Assembly: GCA_033763555.1 (NCBI GenBank)
Contig: JANRKK010000016.1
Coordinates: 1 to 19,467 of the forward strand
Direction: 5' to 3'
Source of the DNA: JALYJG01 sp033763555
GTDB lineage: Bacteria; Pseudomonadota; Alphaproteobacteria; UBA9219
Length of the DNA stretch: 19,467 nt
The position numbers were made by a program, and so were the translations under genes. Below the pieces are notes generated by a model, which was not told the DNA's origin, made no database searches, and saw only the letters and a program-made list of their open reading frames with translations. Shown here piece by piece: positions 1 through 7,349 of the stretch (the stretch's first letter is position 1; every line of letters begins with the position of its first letter).

Positions 1-963
1 GGAGAAGCCCCATTCATTGTCGTACCAGCTCATCACGCGCGCGAAGCTGCCGTCGATGACCTTGGTCTCGTTCAGGGCGAAGATGGAGGAGCGCGTGTCA
101 TGGTTGAAATCGGTTGAAACCAGTTCTTCCGTATAGGTGCCGAGAATGCCTTTCAGGGGCCCTTCGGCAGCGGCCTTCACCGCCTGATTAATCTCTTCGA
201 CACTGGTCGGCTTCTTCGCCACGAACTTGAAATCCACAACTGACACGTTCGGCGTCGGCACGCGGATAGCCGTACCGTCCAGCTTGCCTTTCAGGGCCGG
301 AAGCACCTTGCCCACGGCTTTCGCCGCTCCGGTTGAGGTCGGAATCATGTTCAGTGCTGCGGCGCGGGCACGATGCAGGTCGCTATGCATCGTATCCACC
401 ACGCGCTGGTCGCCCGTGTAGGAATGGATGGTGGTCATAAAGCCGCGTTCGATACCGATGGCGTTGTTCAGCACATAGGCGACAGGCGCGAGGCAGTTGG
501 TGGTGCAGGAGGCGTTGGAGATGACCGTGTGGCTCGCCTTCAAATCCTGATGATTGACGCCATAGACCACGGTTAAATCTTCATCCGTCGCGGGCGCGGA
601 GATCAGCACCTTCTTCGCCCCGGCCTGCAGATGTTTTTCGGCATCCGCGCGCTTGGTGAAACGGCCCGAACATTCCATCGCGATATCAATGCCCAAATCA
701 CCCCAGCCCAGCTTGGTCGGATCGCTGATTTGCAGGCCCTTTACCCGCTTGCCATTGATGATCAGGTCATTGCCTTCGGTGGCCACCTCGCCCTTGAAGC
801 GGCCATGCACCGAGTCATATTTCAGCAAATGCGCGTTGGTATGCGCATCGGCCAGGTCGTTGATGGCGACAATCTCGACATCCGTGCGGCCGGATTCAAA
901 CAGGGCGCGGAGGACAAGACGGCCGATACGGCCAAAGCCGTTGATGGAAACGCGAATGGTCAT
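1..963 (-). CDS. gap: Type I glyceraldehyde-3-phosphate dehydrogenase (C-terminus cut by window edge)
   Basis: NAD(P)-dependent phosphorylating GAPDH, converting glyceraldehyde-3-phosphate to 1,3-bisphosphoglycerate in cytoplasmic glycolysis/gluconeogenesis. The reverse strand translates to a protein starting MTIRVSINGFGRIGR, which carries the N-terminal Rossmann dinucleotide-binding motif. The catalytic motif SNASCTTNCLAPV has its Cys at about residue 153, and HSYTGDQ follows. The frame is open to base 1 and 321 residues are visible, ending in SWYDNEWGFS; relative to the usual ~335 residues only about 14 are missing. The ATG (961-963) shares one base with the TAA stop of dksA, giving a TAATG overlap, so translational coupling and an operon are likely. 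Family identity is certain; NAD versus NADP preference cannot be read here. Confidence 0.97.
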   Translation of the reverse strand, partial: MTIRVSINGFGRIGRLVLRALFESGRTDVEIVAINDLADAHTNAHLLKYDSVHGRFKGEVATEGNDLIINGKRVKGLQISDPTKLGWGDLGIDIAMECSGRFTKRADAEKHLQAGAKKVLISAPATDEDLTVVYGVNHQDLKASHTVISNASCTTNCLAPVAYVLNNAIGIERGFMTTIHSYTGDQRVVDTMHSDLHRARAAALNMIPTSTGAAKAVGKVLPALKGKLDGTAIRVPTPNVSVVDFKFVAKKPTSVEEINQAVKAAAEGPLKGILGTYTEELVSTDFNHDTRSSIFALNETKVIDGSFARVMSWYDNEWGFS

Positions 964-1391
964 TATTCGCGCTCGTCGCGCTGGGTGCGTTCCATGCGCT
1001 CATGCCGTTCCTGCGCCTCGACGGTCAGGGTGGCGACGGGCCGGGCTTCCAGGCGCCTGACGCCGATCGGTTCACCCGTCTCTTCGCAATAGCCATATTC
1101 GCCGCGGCGGATGCGTTCCAGCGCTTCATCGATCTTCGAGATCAGCTTGCGCTGACGGTCGCGGGCGCGCAGTTCCAGCGCCACTTCGGTTTCGATGGAG
1201 GCGCGGTCGGCGATGTCGGGTTCCTGCATGCCGCCTTCATCCTGTAACTCATGCAGCATATCGTCAGCTTCCTTGACGATCTCGGCCTTCCAACCCAGCA
1301 GGCGCTGCCGGAAATATTCCTGCATCGTCGCGTTCATGTATTTTTCTTTTTCGGTCGGTTTATATGTCGCGGGTACTGTCGTGCCACTCAT
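963..1391 (-). CDS. dksA: DksA/TraR-family RNA polymerase-binding transcription factor
   Basis: DksA inserts a coiled coil into the RNA polymerase secondary channel and works with ppGpp to reset transcription in starvation. The 142-residue product has a long helical hairpin (about residues 22-95). Its tip DIADRAS places the functional residues D59, D62, A64 and S65 as in E. coli DksA. The C-terminal globular part reads YGYCEETGEPIGVRRLEARP and retains only C102 of the four zinc cysteines; T105, T123 and A126 replace the others. This is the known alphaproteobacterial cysteine-poor form. The start is supported by a strong GGGAGGA Shine-Dalgarno about 9 nt before the ATG. A candidate promoter lies at 1421-1449. 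It is followed by gap with a 1-nt overlap. A rel (p)ppGpp synthetase lies about 2.4 kb away. Confidence 0.95.
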   Translation of the reverse strand: MSGTTVPATYKPTEKEKYMNATMQEYFRQRLLGWKAEIVKEADDMLHELQDEGGMQEPDIADRASIETEVALELRARDRQRKLISKIDEALERIRRGEYGYCEETGEPIGVRRLEARPVATLTVEAQERHERMERTQRDERE

Positions 1392-1420
1392 GCGCCCATT
1401 CCTCCCTGTTTCGGGGGCGG

Positions 1421-1449
1421 AGCATAATAAAACGAGCCCCGCTCCGCAA
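1421..1449 (-). promoter_or_regulatory. Candidate promoter of dksA-gap with flanking dyad
   Basis: Read on the minus strand there is TTGCGG (1444-1449), a 17-bp spacer and TATGCT (1421-1426), followed by a run of C/G (CCGCCCCC) as discriminator. The 7-bp arms GCGGAGC (1417-1423) and GCTCCGC (1441-1447) form an inverted repeat with a 17-nt gap, overlapping the -10 and -35 elements. -10 matches consensus at 4 of 6 and -35 at 3 of 6. A GC-rich discriminator is a known hallmark of promoters repressed by ppGpp/DksA, so autoregulation is a reasonable inference. Confidence 0.4.
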
Positions 1450-1496
1450 CAGGCTTGGGCCCGGCGCTGGACGGCTCAAAAGCCTTATTTAAAGGG

Positions 1497-2069
1497 TTAT
1501 TTCTTGCCGCAGAGGAAGCTGGTGGGCATATGGAAATAAACGCTGACGATTTCCGCGCCCGGATTGCGGTTGGTGATCTTGGCGTTGGAAATATGGCTGA
1601 TGGCGGCGGTCAGGCGCATTTCGTTGGTAAAGCGCCAACCCACCTCAACCTGCGACCGGAATTCGACGAAGGAGCCCATCGGAAAGGCATCGCCGCCGTA
1701 AAACAGGCCCACGCCTTCGCTCCAGGTTATAATACCATGATTGCCAATCAGAATATCCATCGCCAACCCGCCCAAGCCGTACAACTGACCGACGGTCGTT
1801 ACTTCGCCGCCGACAAAGGGGTGAAACTGCACATAGGGGTCCCAGCTTTTGAAGTAGGACGTAATCTGCGGCAGCAGCGAAACGCCCCAGCGGTATTCGA
1901 GGCGGAAATCGGCGGCCTCGCGGCGCGGTTCATCCTTGTTGAAATCCTTGTACCCGGCGGCGAAGGAAATCAAATCCGGCTGGCGGAATTTTTCGATGGC
2001 GCTGGCGGGTGAGGAAAAGAAAAACGCGAGAGCGAGGACAAGGCAAAAACGCAACTTCATACGCAGCAT
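1497..2069 (-). CDS. PagL-like lipid A deacylase / acyloxyacyl hydrolase
   Basis: Probable outer-membrane beta-barrel enzyme of the PagL family (acyloxyacyl hydrolase, PF09411), which removes the 3-O-acyl chain of lipid A. From the chosen start (M at 2069) the product has 190 residues. The signal peptide is MLRMKLRFCLVLALAFFF followed by SSPASA and cleavage before IEKF. The C-terminal half alternates short amphipathic strands and carries HISNAKITNRNPGAE. This gives H159, S161 and E173; the His-to-Glu distance of 14 equals that of the P. aeruginosa PagL triad H126/S128/E140. Another in-frame ATG at 2114 would add 15 residues before the signal peptide and has no Shine-Dalgarno, so I prefer 2069; ATG 2060 is also possible. 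The gene lies upstream of dksA with about 105 bp between. Confidence 0.82.
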   Translation of the reverse strand: MLRMKLRFCLVLALAFFFSSPASAIEKFRQPDLISFAAGYKDFNKDEPRREAADFRLEYRWGVSLLPQITSYFKSWDPYVQFHPFVGGEVTTVGQLYGLGGLAMDILIGNHGIITWSEGVGLFYGGDAFPMGSFVEFRSQVEVGWRFTNEMRLTAAISHISNAKITNRNPGAEIVSVYFHMPTSFLCGKK

Positions 2070-2200
2070 GGAGAAACCGCCCGACAGAAACAGGGAATGC
2101 GCAGTCTTGTCCATGCCGGGCGAAATGGCAAGGGCACAGAGTTAGTGCTCTTAATCTCTAGGTTGGTTTGTTTCGTTATAACAATGAGGCTCGGGAGTGC

Positions 2201-3073
2201 TTAGGGCCGCCCCGCTGCTAGGATTTCTACGCCGCGCAGAACCACATCGAACAAGGGTTCGACCACAACGCTCATCACAGAAGCGGTGGCATGGATCATA
2301 TGGTCGGAATTGGTCATGATACCGACATGGGGTGCCCCGCGGTCGTCTTTCATAAACACCAGATCGCCCCGTTTCCATGGCGTATCCCGCCAATGGCGCG
2401 ATAAAGGCTGGCCGAAGGCTTCCCGTTGCTGGTCGCTGTCGCGCGGGGATTCGATGCCCGCCATCTCAAGCGCCAGCTGCACAAGGCCTGAACAATCAAT
2501 CCCCTTGGGTGTCCGCCCGCCCCATAGATAGGGGGTGTTCAGCAGCCGTCCCGCCGTGAAGGCATAATCAGGTGTCAGCGCTGCTTCGGCACCCACGATA
2601 TGCGCGGTAAAGACAAAACCGCCGCCGGGCAACGCCGTGAAATTGCCGCGCTTCTCGCCCGGCTGGATATAGGAACCGAGCGTCAGCTCATCAATCGGCG
2701 GGCTTTTCAGATCGGGCTCGGGATAAACGAAACTGCGCAACGCGCCAAGCCGCCACGACAAATCGGCGATCGCATCTCTCAAGGTTCCGGCGGAAGGCAG
2801 ATAACCGACATAGCGGTCGATGCGGTTCTGCACCCAGGCAAAACCATCCATGCGTATCTCGAACACATCCAGAAATTCGCCGTAGCGTATCTGGCTGACC
2901 TGCCGCGCATCAGGGTCGGGCGTAGCGAGGAGCGGGATGACACCCTGCACGCATTGCCGGATGGAAGGCTCGACATAACGCGCCGCCGTCACCGTGGCGC
3001 GCAAGGCAGCATCCGCGAGATCGGGGCGGAAAGCATGGGTGCGCGGGTCAAGCGGGGAAGCGGGATTGGACAT
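2201..3073 (-). CDS. NlpC/P60-family cell-wall peptidase with N-terminal SH3-like domains
   Basis: A predicted gamma-D-glutamyl-diamino-acid endopeptidase that cuts peptidoglycan stem peptides. The last ~120 residues form the NlpC/P60 domain: YLWGGRTPKGIDCSGLVQ with nucleophile C194, GAPHVGIM with H249, and a HAT motif with H261 as the likely third polar residue. Residues ~40-160 look like two SH3b-type modules (VSQIRYGEFLDVFE, GYLPSAGTL), the architecture of the dipeptidyl-peptidase VI/YkfC group that acts on muropeptides in recycling. I see no signal peptide, which agrees with a cytoplasmic recycling role. AAAGG lies 6 nt before the ATG. It lies 64 bp downstream of marR on the same strand, separated by a small hairpin. 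Confidence 0.9.
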   Translation of the reverse strand: MSNPASPLDPRTHAFRPDLADAALRATVTAARYVEPSIRQCVQGVIPLLATPDPDARQVSQIRYGEFLDVFEIRMDGFAWVQNRIDRYVGYLPSAGTLRDAIADLSWRLGALRSFVYPEPDLKSPPIDELTLGSYIQPGEKRGNFTALPGGGFVFTAHIVGAEAALTPDYAFTAGRLLNTPYLWGGRTPKGIDCSGLVQLALEMAGIESPRDSDQQREAFGQPLSRHWRDTPWKRGDLVFMKDDRGAPHVGIMTNSDHMIHATASVMSVVVEPLFDVVLRGVEILAAGRP

Positions 3074-3090
3074 TCAGCCTTTATCGGAAA

Positions 3091-3106
3091 GAAACCTCGC
3101 GGTTTC
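3091..3106 (-). terminator. Hairpin with GNRA loop between marR and nlpC/P60 gene (attenuator-like)
   Basis: Perfect 6-bp inverted repeat GAAACC / GGTTTC closed on the minus-strand transcript by the tetraloop GCGA (a GNRA loop) and followed by TTTCC. It lies in the 64-bp gap between marR and the NlpC/P60 gene. The stem is short and the U tract weak, so partial termination or a stability element is more likely than a strong terminator. Confidence 0.4.
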
Positions 3107-3137
3107 AATCCCTGAATGCCAGTTTAAGCCTTGATGG

Positions 3138-3578
3138 TTACTCGGCAGCCTCAATGGCCCAGCCGCTTTCGCTGGCGTCATAGCTGCGGGGGGCGATAAC
3201 GGCCGAATCGACCGCAAATTCAACGAATCGCGCGGGCAACCCGGCGATATGCTCGCGCGCCTGATCGACCATCTGGCCAAACGAGGTCAGGAAGCTTGCG
3301 CCATCCTGCGTCCGTTGCACGAGAACATTGCGGCGGTCGAGATCGTCGCGCTGGCGGCGGACGTAACCCAGTTCACCGAGGCGATCGAGCGCGCGGCTGA
3401 CCGCCGGTTTGGAAATTCGCAGCATCTGCGCCAGGCCGCGCACCGTGTGCGGACCGTCGCCGAGATAAACCGAAAGCATCAACGCCATCTGCCGTGCGGA
3501 AAGATCGGGCGCGTCGTCACGAACGCTTGCGACCAGAGCGTGACGCCATAATTCGAGAGATTGCCATTGAACGGACAC
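3138..3578 (-). CDS. MarR-family winged-helix transcriptional regulator
   Basis: A 146-residue putative DNA-binding regulator. Residues ~28-95 give the MarR winged helix-turn-helix: LSARQMALML, then TVRGLAQMLRISKPAVSRAL as the helix-turn-helix, then LGELGYVRRQRDDLDRRNVLV as the wing with the DxRR motif typical of MarR. The N- and C-terminal helices would form the dimer interface. The start codon is GTG (3576-3578) with a weak AGGTCTC upstream. The C-terminal part (PARFVEFAVDSAVI) is less typical. It is the first gene of a two-gene minus-strand unit with the NlpC/P60 hydrolase and is divergent from rel; targets are probably its own promoter and neighbours. The ligand is unknown. Confidence 0.88.
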   Translation of the reverse strand: MSVQWQSLELWRHALVASVRDDAPDLSARQMALMLSVYLGDGPHTVRGLAQMLRISKPAVSRALDRLGELGYVRRQRDDLDRRNVLVQRTQDGASFLTSFGQMVDQAREHIAGLPARFVEFAVDSAVIAPRSYDASESGWAIEAAE

Positions 3579-3605
3579 GATGAGACCTATACGTCAGAGG
3601 AGAAT

Positions 3606-3681
3606 GAAAATGAATCGGCAAAAAGATACTGGGACAGGCTTGTTTGATTCGCAAGAGGTTCAAAATGCCGGAAAATGAATC
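3606..3681. promoter_or_regulatory. marR-rel intergenic: repeated 11-mer and three GANTC sites
   Basis: The 220-bp divergent intergenic region contains the 11-mer GAAAATGAATC twice in direct orientation (3606-3616 and 3671-3681). Each copy ends in GAATC, and a third site GATTC lies between (3646-3650). The three GANTC sites are 31-34 bp apart, close to three helical turns. GANTC is the CcrM methylation site in Alphaproteobacteria. Either a repeated regulator site or a methylation-sensitive control region is possible. Confidence 0.4.
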
Positions 3682-3786
3682 ACAAACGCACCGTACCGGA
3701 AAAACCCCCGGCCAAAAACGCGGCGCTTGCAAACCCCTGTCCCACGCGTGAAATAAACATTAAGAGCCCAAAAACCAAAACCGGGT

Positions 3787-3792
3787 TATACT
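3787..3792 (+). promoter_or_regulatory. Candidate -10 element placing the rel transcript start at the ATG
   Basis: TATACT lies 6 nt before the rel ATG, so transcription would start at about base 3799, the A of the start codon. The stretch between is pyrimidine-rich with no Shine-Dalgarno. No good -35 is visible 16-18 bp upstream. This fits a leaderless mRNA but rests on one hexamer. Confidence 0.35.
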
Positions 3793-3798
3793 TTCTTT

Positions 3799-6012
3799 AT
3801 GTCACCGGATGAAACGCCCCGTTCTCTTCTGGCCGAGTCCAAATCTCCGGCCAAACCGCCGCGCCTGATGCGCCAGTATGAGCTGGTGGAGCGCGTGCGT
3901 TCCTACGATCCTACGGTGAACGAGGATCTGCTCAACCGCGCCTATGTTTTTTCCATGCAGGCGCATGGTGCGCAAACGCGTGCATCCGGCGATCCGTATT
4001 TTTCGCATCCGCTGGAGGTCGCTGGAATCCTCACCGACATGAAAATGGACAGCACCACGATCGCCACCGCGCTGCTGCATGATACGGTCGAGGACACGCT
4101 CGCCTCGCTCGAGGATATCGAAAAACAATTCGGGCCGAATGTCGCGCGGCTGGTGGATGGCGTCACCAAGCTGTCGCGGATTGAGCTGCAAAGCGATCAG
4201 GCCAAACAGGCCGAAAACTTCCGCAAGCTGATCGTCGCCATGTCGGAAGATATACGGGTTTTGCTGATCAAACTGGCCGATCGCCTGCATAATATGCGCA
4301 CCCTTTACCATTTGAAGGACCCGGAAAAGCGCCGCCGTATCGCCCGTGAGACGCTGGAAATCTATGCGCCTCTGGCCGAGCGCATCGGCATCGAGAAAAT
4401 GCAGGATGAGCTGGAAGACCTTTCCTTCGCCGAGCTGAATCCCGAAGGCCGCGATAGCGTCATCACCCGCCTCAGTTATTTACGCCGCGAAGGCGGCGAC
4501 ATCGCCGAAAAAGTCCTGAAGGAATTGCGCGAGGTTTTGGGGCAGGCGGGGGTAAAAGCGAAAGTCGAAGGCCGCGAGAAATCGGCCTACTCCATCTGGC
4601 GGAAGATGAAGCGCAAAAATATCGCCTTCGAGCAATTATCCGACATCATGGCTTTCCGCATCACCGTGGACAGCATCGAGCAGTGCTATCAGGCGCTCGG
4701 CGTTATTCACAGCGCCTATCCGGTCGTGCCGGGACGGTTCAAGGATTACATCTCGACGCCCAAGCCCAACCAGTATCAAAGCCTTCATACCGGAATCATC
4801 GGCCCCGAGCGCCAGCGCATTGAGATTCAAATCCGTACCTATGCCATGCATGAAGTGGCTGAACTCGGCGTCGCCGCGCACTGGGCCTATAAACAGGGCG
4901 CGCCCTCGACCGAAGGGCTGCAGTATCGCTGGCTGCGCGAATTGCTGGATATCGTCGAACACGCCCAGAAGCCCGAGGAATTCCTTGAAAACACCAAGCT
5001 GGAGCTGTTTCAGGATCAGGTCTTCTGCTTTACGCCGAAGGGCGATCTGATCGCCCTGCCGCGTGCTGCCACCCCGGTCGATTTCGCCTATGCGGTGCAT
5101 AGCGGCGTTGGTGATGCCTGCGTCGGCGCGAAGGTCAATGGCCGGATGGTGCCTTTGCGCACGGCCCTGCGAAACGGGGATCAAGTTGAAGTGATCACGC
5201 AAAAAGGCGGCACGCCGTCACCCGCCTGGGAACGTTTCGTGGTGACGGGCAAGGCCAAGGCTTGCATTCGGCGTTATGTCCGTACGCAGCAGCGCGCCGA
5301 ATTTATCCTGCTCGGTCGTTCGATGCTGGATAAACTCTGCAAACAGGAAGGCGTGGATTTTTCGGAAAAGGCGCTGGAAGGCGTGATGAAGAATTTCCAG
5401 AGCTCCACGCTGGATGATCTCTTCGCGAATATCGGCGCCTCGCTGCAGCCTGTGCGCGACGTGTTCAAGGCGGCTTATCCGGCGCATAATCTCAAGCCGC
5501 CGGAGAAGGTCGAAAAAATACCCGCCGCGACCAAGGCGAAGGCTCCGGCGCGCACGGCGCCACTGACATTGAAGGGCCTCATCCCCGGCATGGCGGTGCA
5601 TTATGCCCGCTGCTGCCATCCGCTGCCGGGTGATTTGATCGTCGGCATCGTGACGACAGGCAAGGGCGTTACCATCCACACTACCGATTGCGAAACGCTG
5701 GAAAGCTTCGCGCGCACGCCGGAACGCTGGATTGATGTTAGCTGGGACGACGCGCATGGGCAGGAGCAGGCGCTGGTTGGCCGCCTGAGTGTGGTGCTGA
5801 CCAACAAGCCCAACAGCTTCGCGGCGTTGACGACGGCGATCGGCAAGAATAACGGCAATATCACGAATTTGAAGATCACCAACCGTACGCCGGATTTCTT
5901 CGATGTGCTGGTGGATGTGGAAGTGTCCGACACCAAGCATCTGACGACGGTCATCGCCGCGCTGCGGGCTATCAGTGCGATCAACTCGGTCGAACGCACC
6001 AAGGGCCGCTAG
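3799..6012 (+). CDS. rel: Bifunctional (p)ppGpp synthetase/hydrolase, RelA/SpoT family
   Basis: Makes and degrades the stringent-response alarmone (p)ppGpp. The 737-residue protein has all Rel domains in order. The HD hydrolase (about 45-165) has the intact HDTVEDT motif (94-100). The synthetase (about 235-365) has RFKDYIS (313-319) and PNQYQSLHT; RFKD is the motif of bifunctional enzymes, as opposed to the ExDD motif of synthetase-only RelA. TGS spans about 405-468, a conserved cysteine/histidine block (HYARCCHPLPGD) lies near 600, and a C-terminal ACT domain follows. Both activities should therefore be present. Family members usually begin near M24 (MRQYELVERV, base 3868), so the first 23 residues are either an extension or an upstream start; neither ATG has a Shine-Dalgarno. 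The TAG stop directly abuts the stop of the convergent fliL-like gene. Confidence 0.96.
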   Translation: MSPDETPRSLLAESKSPAKPPRLMRQYELVERVRSYDPTVNEDLLNRAYVFSMQAHGAQTRASGDPYFSHPLEVAGILTDMKMDSTTIATALLHDTVEDTLASLEDIEKQFGPNVARLVDGVTKLSRIELQSDQAKQAENFRKLIVAMSEDIRVLLIKLADRLHNMRTLYHLKDPEKRRRIARETLEIYAPLAERIGIEKMQDELEDLSFAELNPEGRDSVITRLSYLRREGGDIAEKVLKELREVLGQAGVKAKVEGREKSAYSIWRKMKRKNIAFEQLSDIMAFRITVDSIEQCYQALGVIHSAYPVVPGRFKDYISTPKPNQYQSLHTGIIGPERQRIEIQIRTYAMHEVAELGVAAHWAYKQGAPSTEGLQYRWLRELLDIVEHAQKPEEFLENTKLELFQDQVFCFTPKGDLIALPRAATPVDFAYAVHSGVGDACVGAKVNGRMVPLRTALRNGDQVEVITQKGGTPSPAWERFVVTGKAKACIRRYVRTQQRAEFILLGRSMLDKLCKQEGVDFSEKALEGVMKNFQSSTLDDLFANIGASLQPVRDVFKAAYPAHNLKPPEKVEKIPAATKAKAPARTAPLTLKGLIPGMAVHYARCCHPLPGDLIVGIVTTGKGVTIHTTDCETLESFARTPERWIDVSWDDAHGQEQALVGRLSVVLTNKPNSFAALTTAIGKNNGNITNLKITNRTPDFFDVLVDVEVSDTKHLTTVIAALRAISAINSVERTKGR

Positions 6013-6465
6013 TTACCAGACAATAAATTCGCGGAAATACATGTCGGCGATGGGGACAGGCACGCCGGAGCTCTGGATCTCCAGCATCAATTCGTCATGC
6101 AGTTGAAGCGCATAATTTGGCTCGCGCAGCTGATCGAGATTCTTTTTACGCAAATAGGTGATGATACGGTCGGAAATGCGCGGCTGCAGCCCCGCCAGCC
6201 TGTCGAGATTTCTCTTATCCACCTCCAGCGCGATGGTGATGCGCACGAGGCTGTTGCCTTTCTGCGCCGACGCCAGCGATAAATTCATGCGCGGCAAAGT
6301 GTAAAAGGCTTTATCTGCCGTCGTGGTGGGCAGCGCCATGACGACATCGCTTTTGCTGGCGTCGTTCTGCCAGCGCCCGATCGTCAGATAGCCAAAAAAG
6401 GCGAGCAGGGCGAGCGCGACAATATAGCCGCCGATGAAAAGCAGGTTTCTGTTGATCTTAAGCAT
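6013..6465 (-). CDS. FliL-like single-pass membrane protein
   Basis: A 150-residue protein with a short cytoplasmic N-terminus (MLKINRN) and one transmembrane helix at about residues 8-27 (LLFIGGYIVALALLAFFGYL). The periplasmic domain has the FliL pattern: a strand 'YTLPRMNLSLAS', 'VRITIALEVD', then 'RISDRIITYLRKKNLDQL', ending in 'VPIADMYFREFIVW' like the conserved FliL C-terminus. FliL is a flagellar basal-body protein that surrounds the stator and supports torque. No other flagellar gene is in this window, so the copy is an orphan; a paralogue acting elsewhere is possible. Its TAA touches the TAG of rel. It lies about 100 bp downstream of mlaF on the same strand and may be co-transcribed. 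No clear Shine-Dalgarno. Confidence 0.78.
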   Translation of the reverse strand: MLKINRNLLFIGGYIVALALLAFFGYLTIGRWQNDASKSDVVMALPTTTADKAFYTLPRMNLSLASAQKGNSLVRITIALEVDKRNLDRLAGLQPRISDRIITYLRKKNLDQLREPNYALQLHDELMLEIQSSGVPVPIADMYFREFIVW

Positions 6466-6568
6466 GGCGCGTGCGCCGCCAATCGTCCGTTTGTCCGGCT
6501 CTTATTGTAACGGAAAGATGAAAAAACTCGGTTGACGGCTAATGGCCTGCAATATCAGGGATTTCCGC

Positions 6569-7348
6569 TTACAACCGCCGGACCTGCATCTTGATCGGCC
6601 CTTCGGCGCGGCCATGAATGAACTGGTCGACATAAGGATTGCCGGAATGGTCGATGTCGCGCTTCGGCCCCTGCCAGACAATGCGGCCTTCATGCAGCAT
6701 GGCGATGCGGTCGGCGATCTTGCGCGCGCTGGCCATGTCATGGGTGATGGAGAGCGTCGTCGCGCCCAGCTCGCGCACGCATTTGACGATCAGTTCGTTG
6801 ATCACATCCGACATAATCGGGTCGAGGCCCGTCGTCGGCTCATCGAAAAAGATAATTTCCGGTCGCGCGACAACGGCGCGGGCCAGCGCCACGCGCTTCT
6901 GCATGCCACCCGACAATTCCGCCGGGTACAGATCGCCGACCTTGGGGTCGAGCCCGACGGCGGCCAGTGTGCGGATGGCGCGTTCTCTGGCTTCCTTGCG
7001 CGGCATGCCCTGCGCCTGAATAAGCTTGAAGGCGACATTGCGCCAGACGGGCAGGGAGTCGAACAGGGCCGCGCCCTGAAACAGCATGCCGAATTTCGCC
7101 AGATGCTCGTCGCGCATATGGCCGGACAGCTTTGTTGCTTCCTTGCCATCGATTTTAATGGAACCGGCATCCGGCTCCAGAATGCCAAGAATACATTTCA
7201 AAAGAACGGACTTGCCGGTGCCCGAACCGCCGATGATCACGACGGACTCGCCTTTGTTGACCACCAGATCAAGACCGCGCAGCACATGCTTCTCGCCGAA
7301 GGATTTTTTGACGCCAGACAGTTCGATTTTCGGGGTGGGCGCGTTCAT
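6569..7348 (-). CDS. mlaF: MlaF-type ABC transporter ATPase (phospholipid/retrograde lipid transport)
   Basis: ATP-binding subunit of an Mla-type lipid-transport ABC system that keeps the outer membrane asymmetric by moving phospholipids across the envelope. The 259 residues contain Walker A (GGSGTGKS), Q-loop (LFQGAALFDSLPVWRNVAF), signature LSGGMQKRVALARA, Walker B (IIFFDEPTTGLDP) and the switch His (ITHDM). The phrase 'GAALFDSLPVWRNVAF' is typical of MlaF rather than of importers. The start ATG lies one base after the mlaE stop codon (TAA G ATG), with GGAAAG as ribosome site inside mlaE, so the two genes are translated together. No MlaD (MCE-domain) gene follows here, which is unusual for the complete set. 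Confidence 0.93.
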   Translation of the reverse strand: MNAPTPKIELSGVKKSFGEKHVLRGLDLVVNKGESVVIIGGSGTGKSVLLKCILGILEPDAGSIKIDGKEATKLSGHMRDEHLAKFGMLFQGAALFDSLPVWRNVAFKLIQAQGMPRKEARERAIRTLAAVGLDPKVGDLYPAELSGGMQKRVALARAVVARPEIIFFDEPTTGLDPIMSDVINELIVKCVRELGATTLSITHDMASARKIADRIAMLHEGRIVWQGPKRDIDHSGNPYVDQFIHGRAEGPIKMQVRRL

Positions 7349-7349
7349 C

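Noticed and set aside
1455..2012. 185-residue plus-strand frame opposite the PagL-like gene
   Set aside because: The minus-strand frame has the signal peptide and the H-S-E triad spacing.
5218..5940. 240-residue frame antisense to rel
   Set aside because: A shadow of the conserved TGS/ACT part of rel; no motif, Arg/Ala/His-rich.
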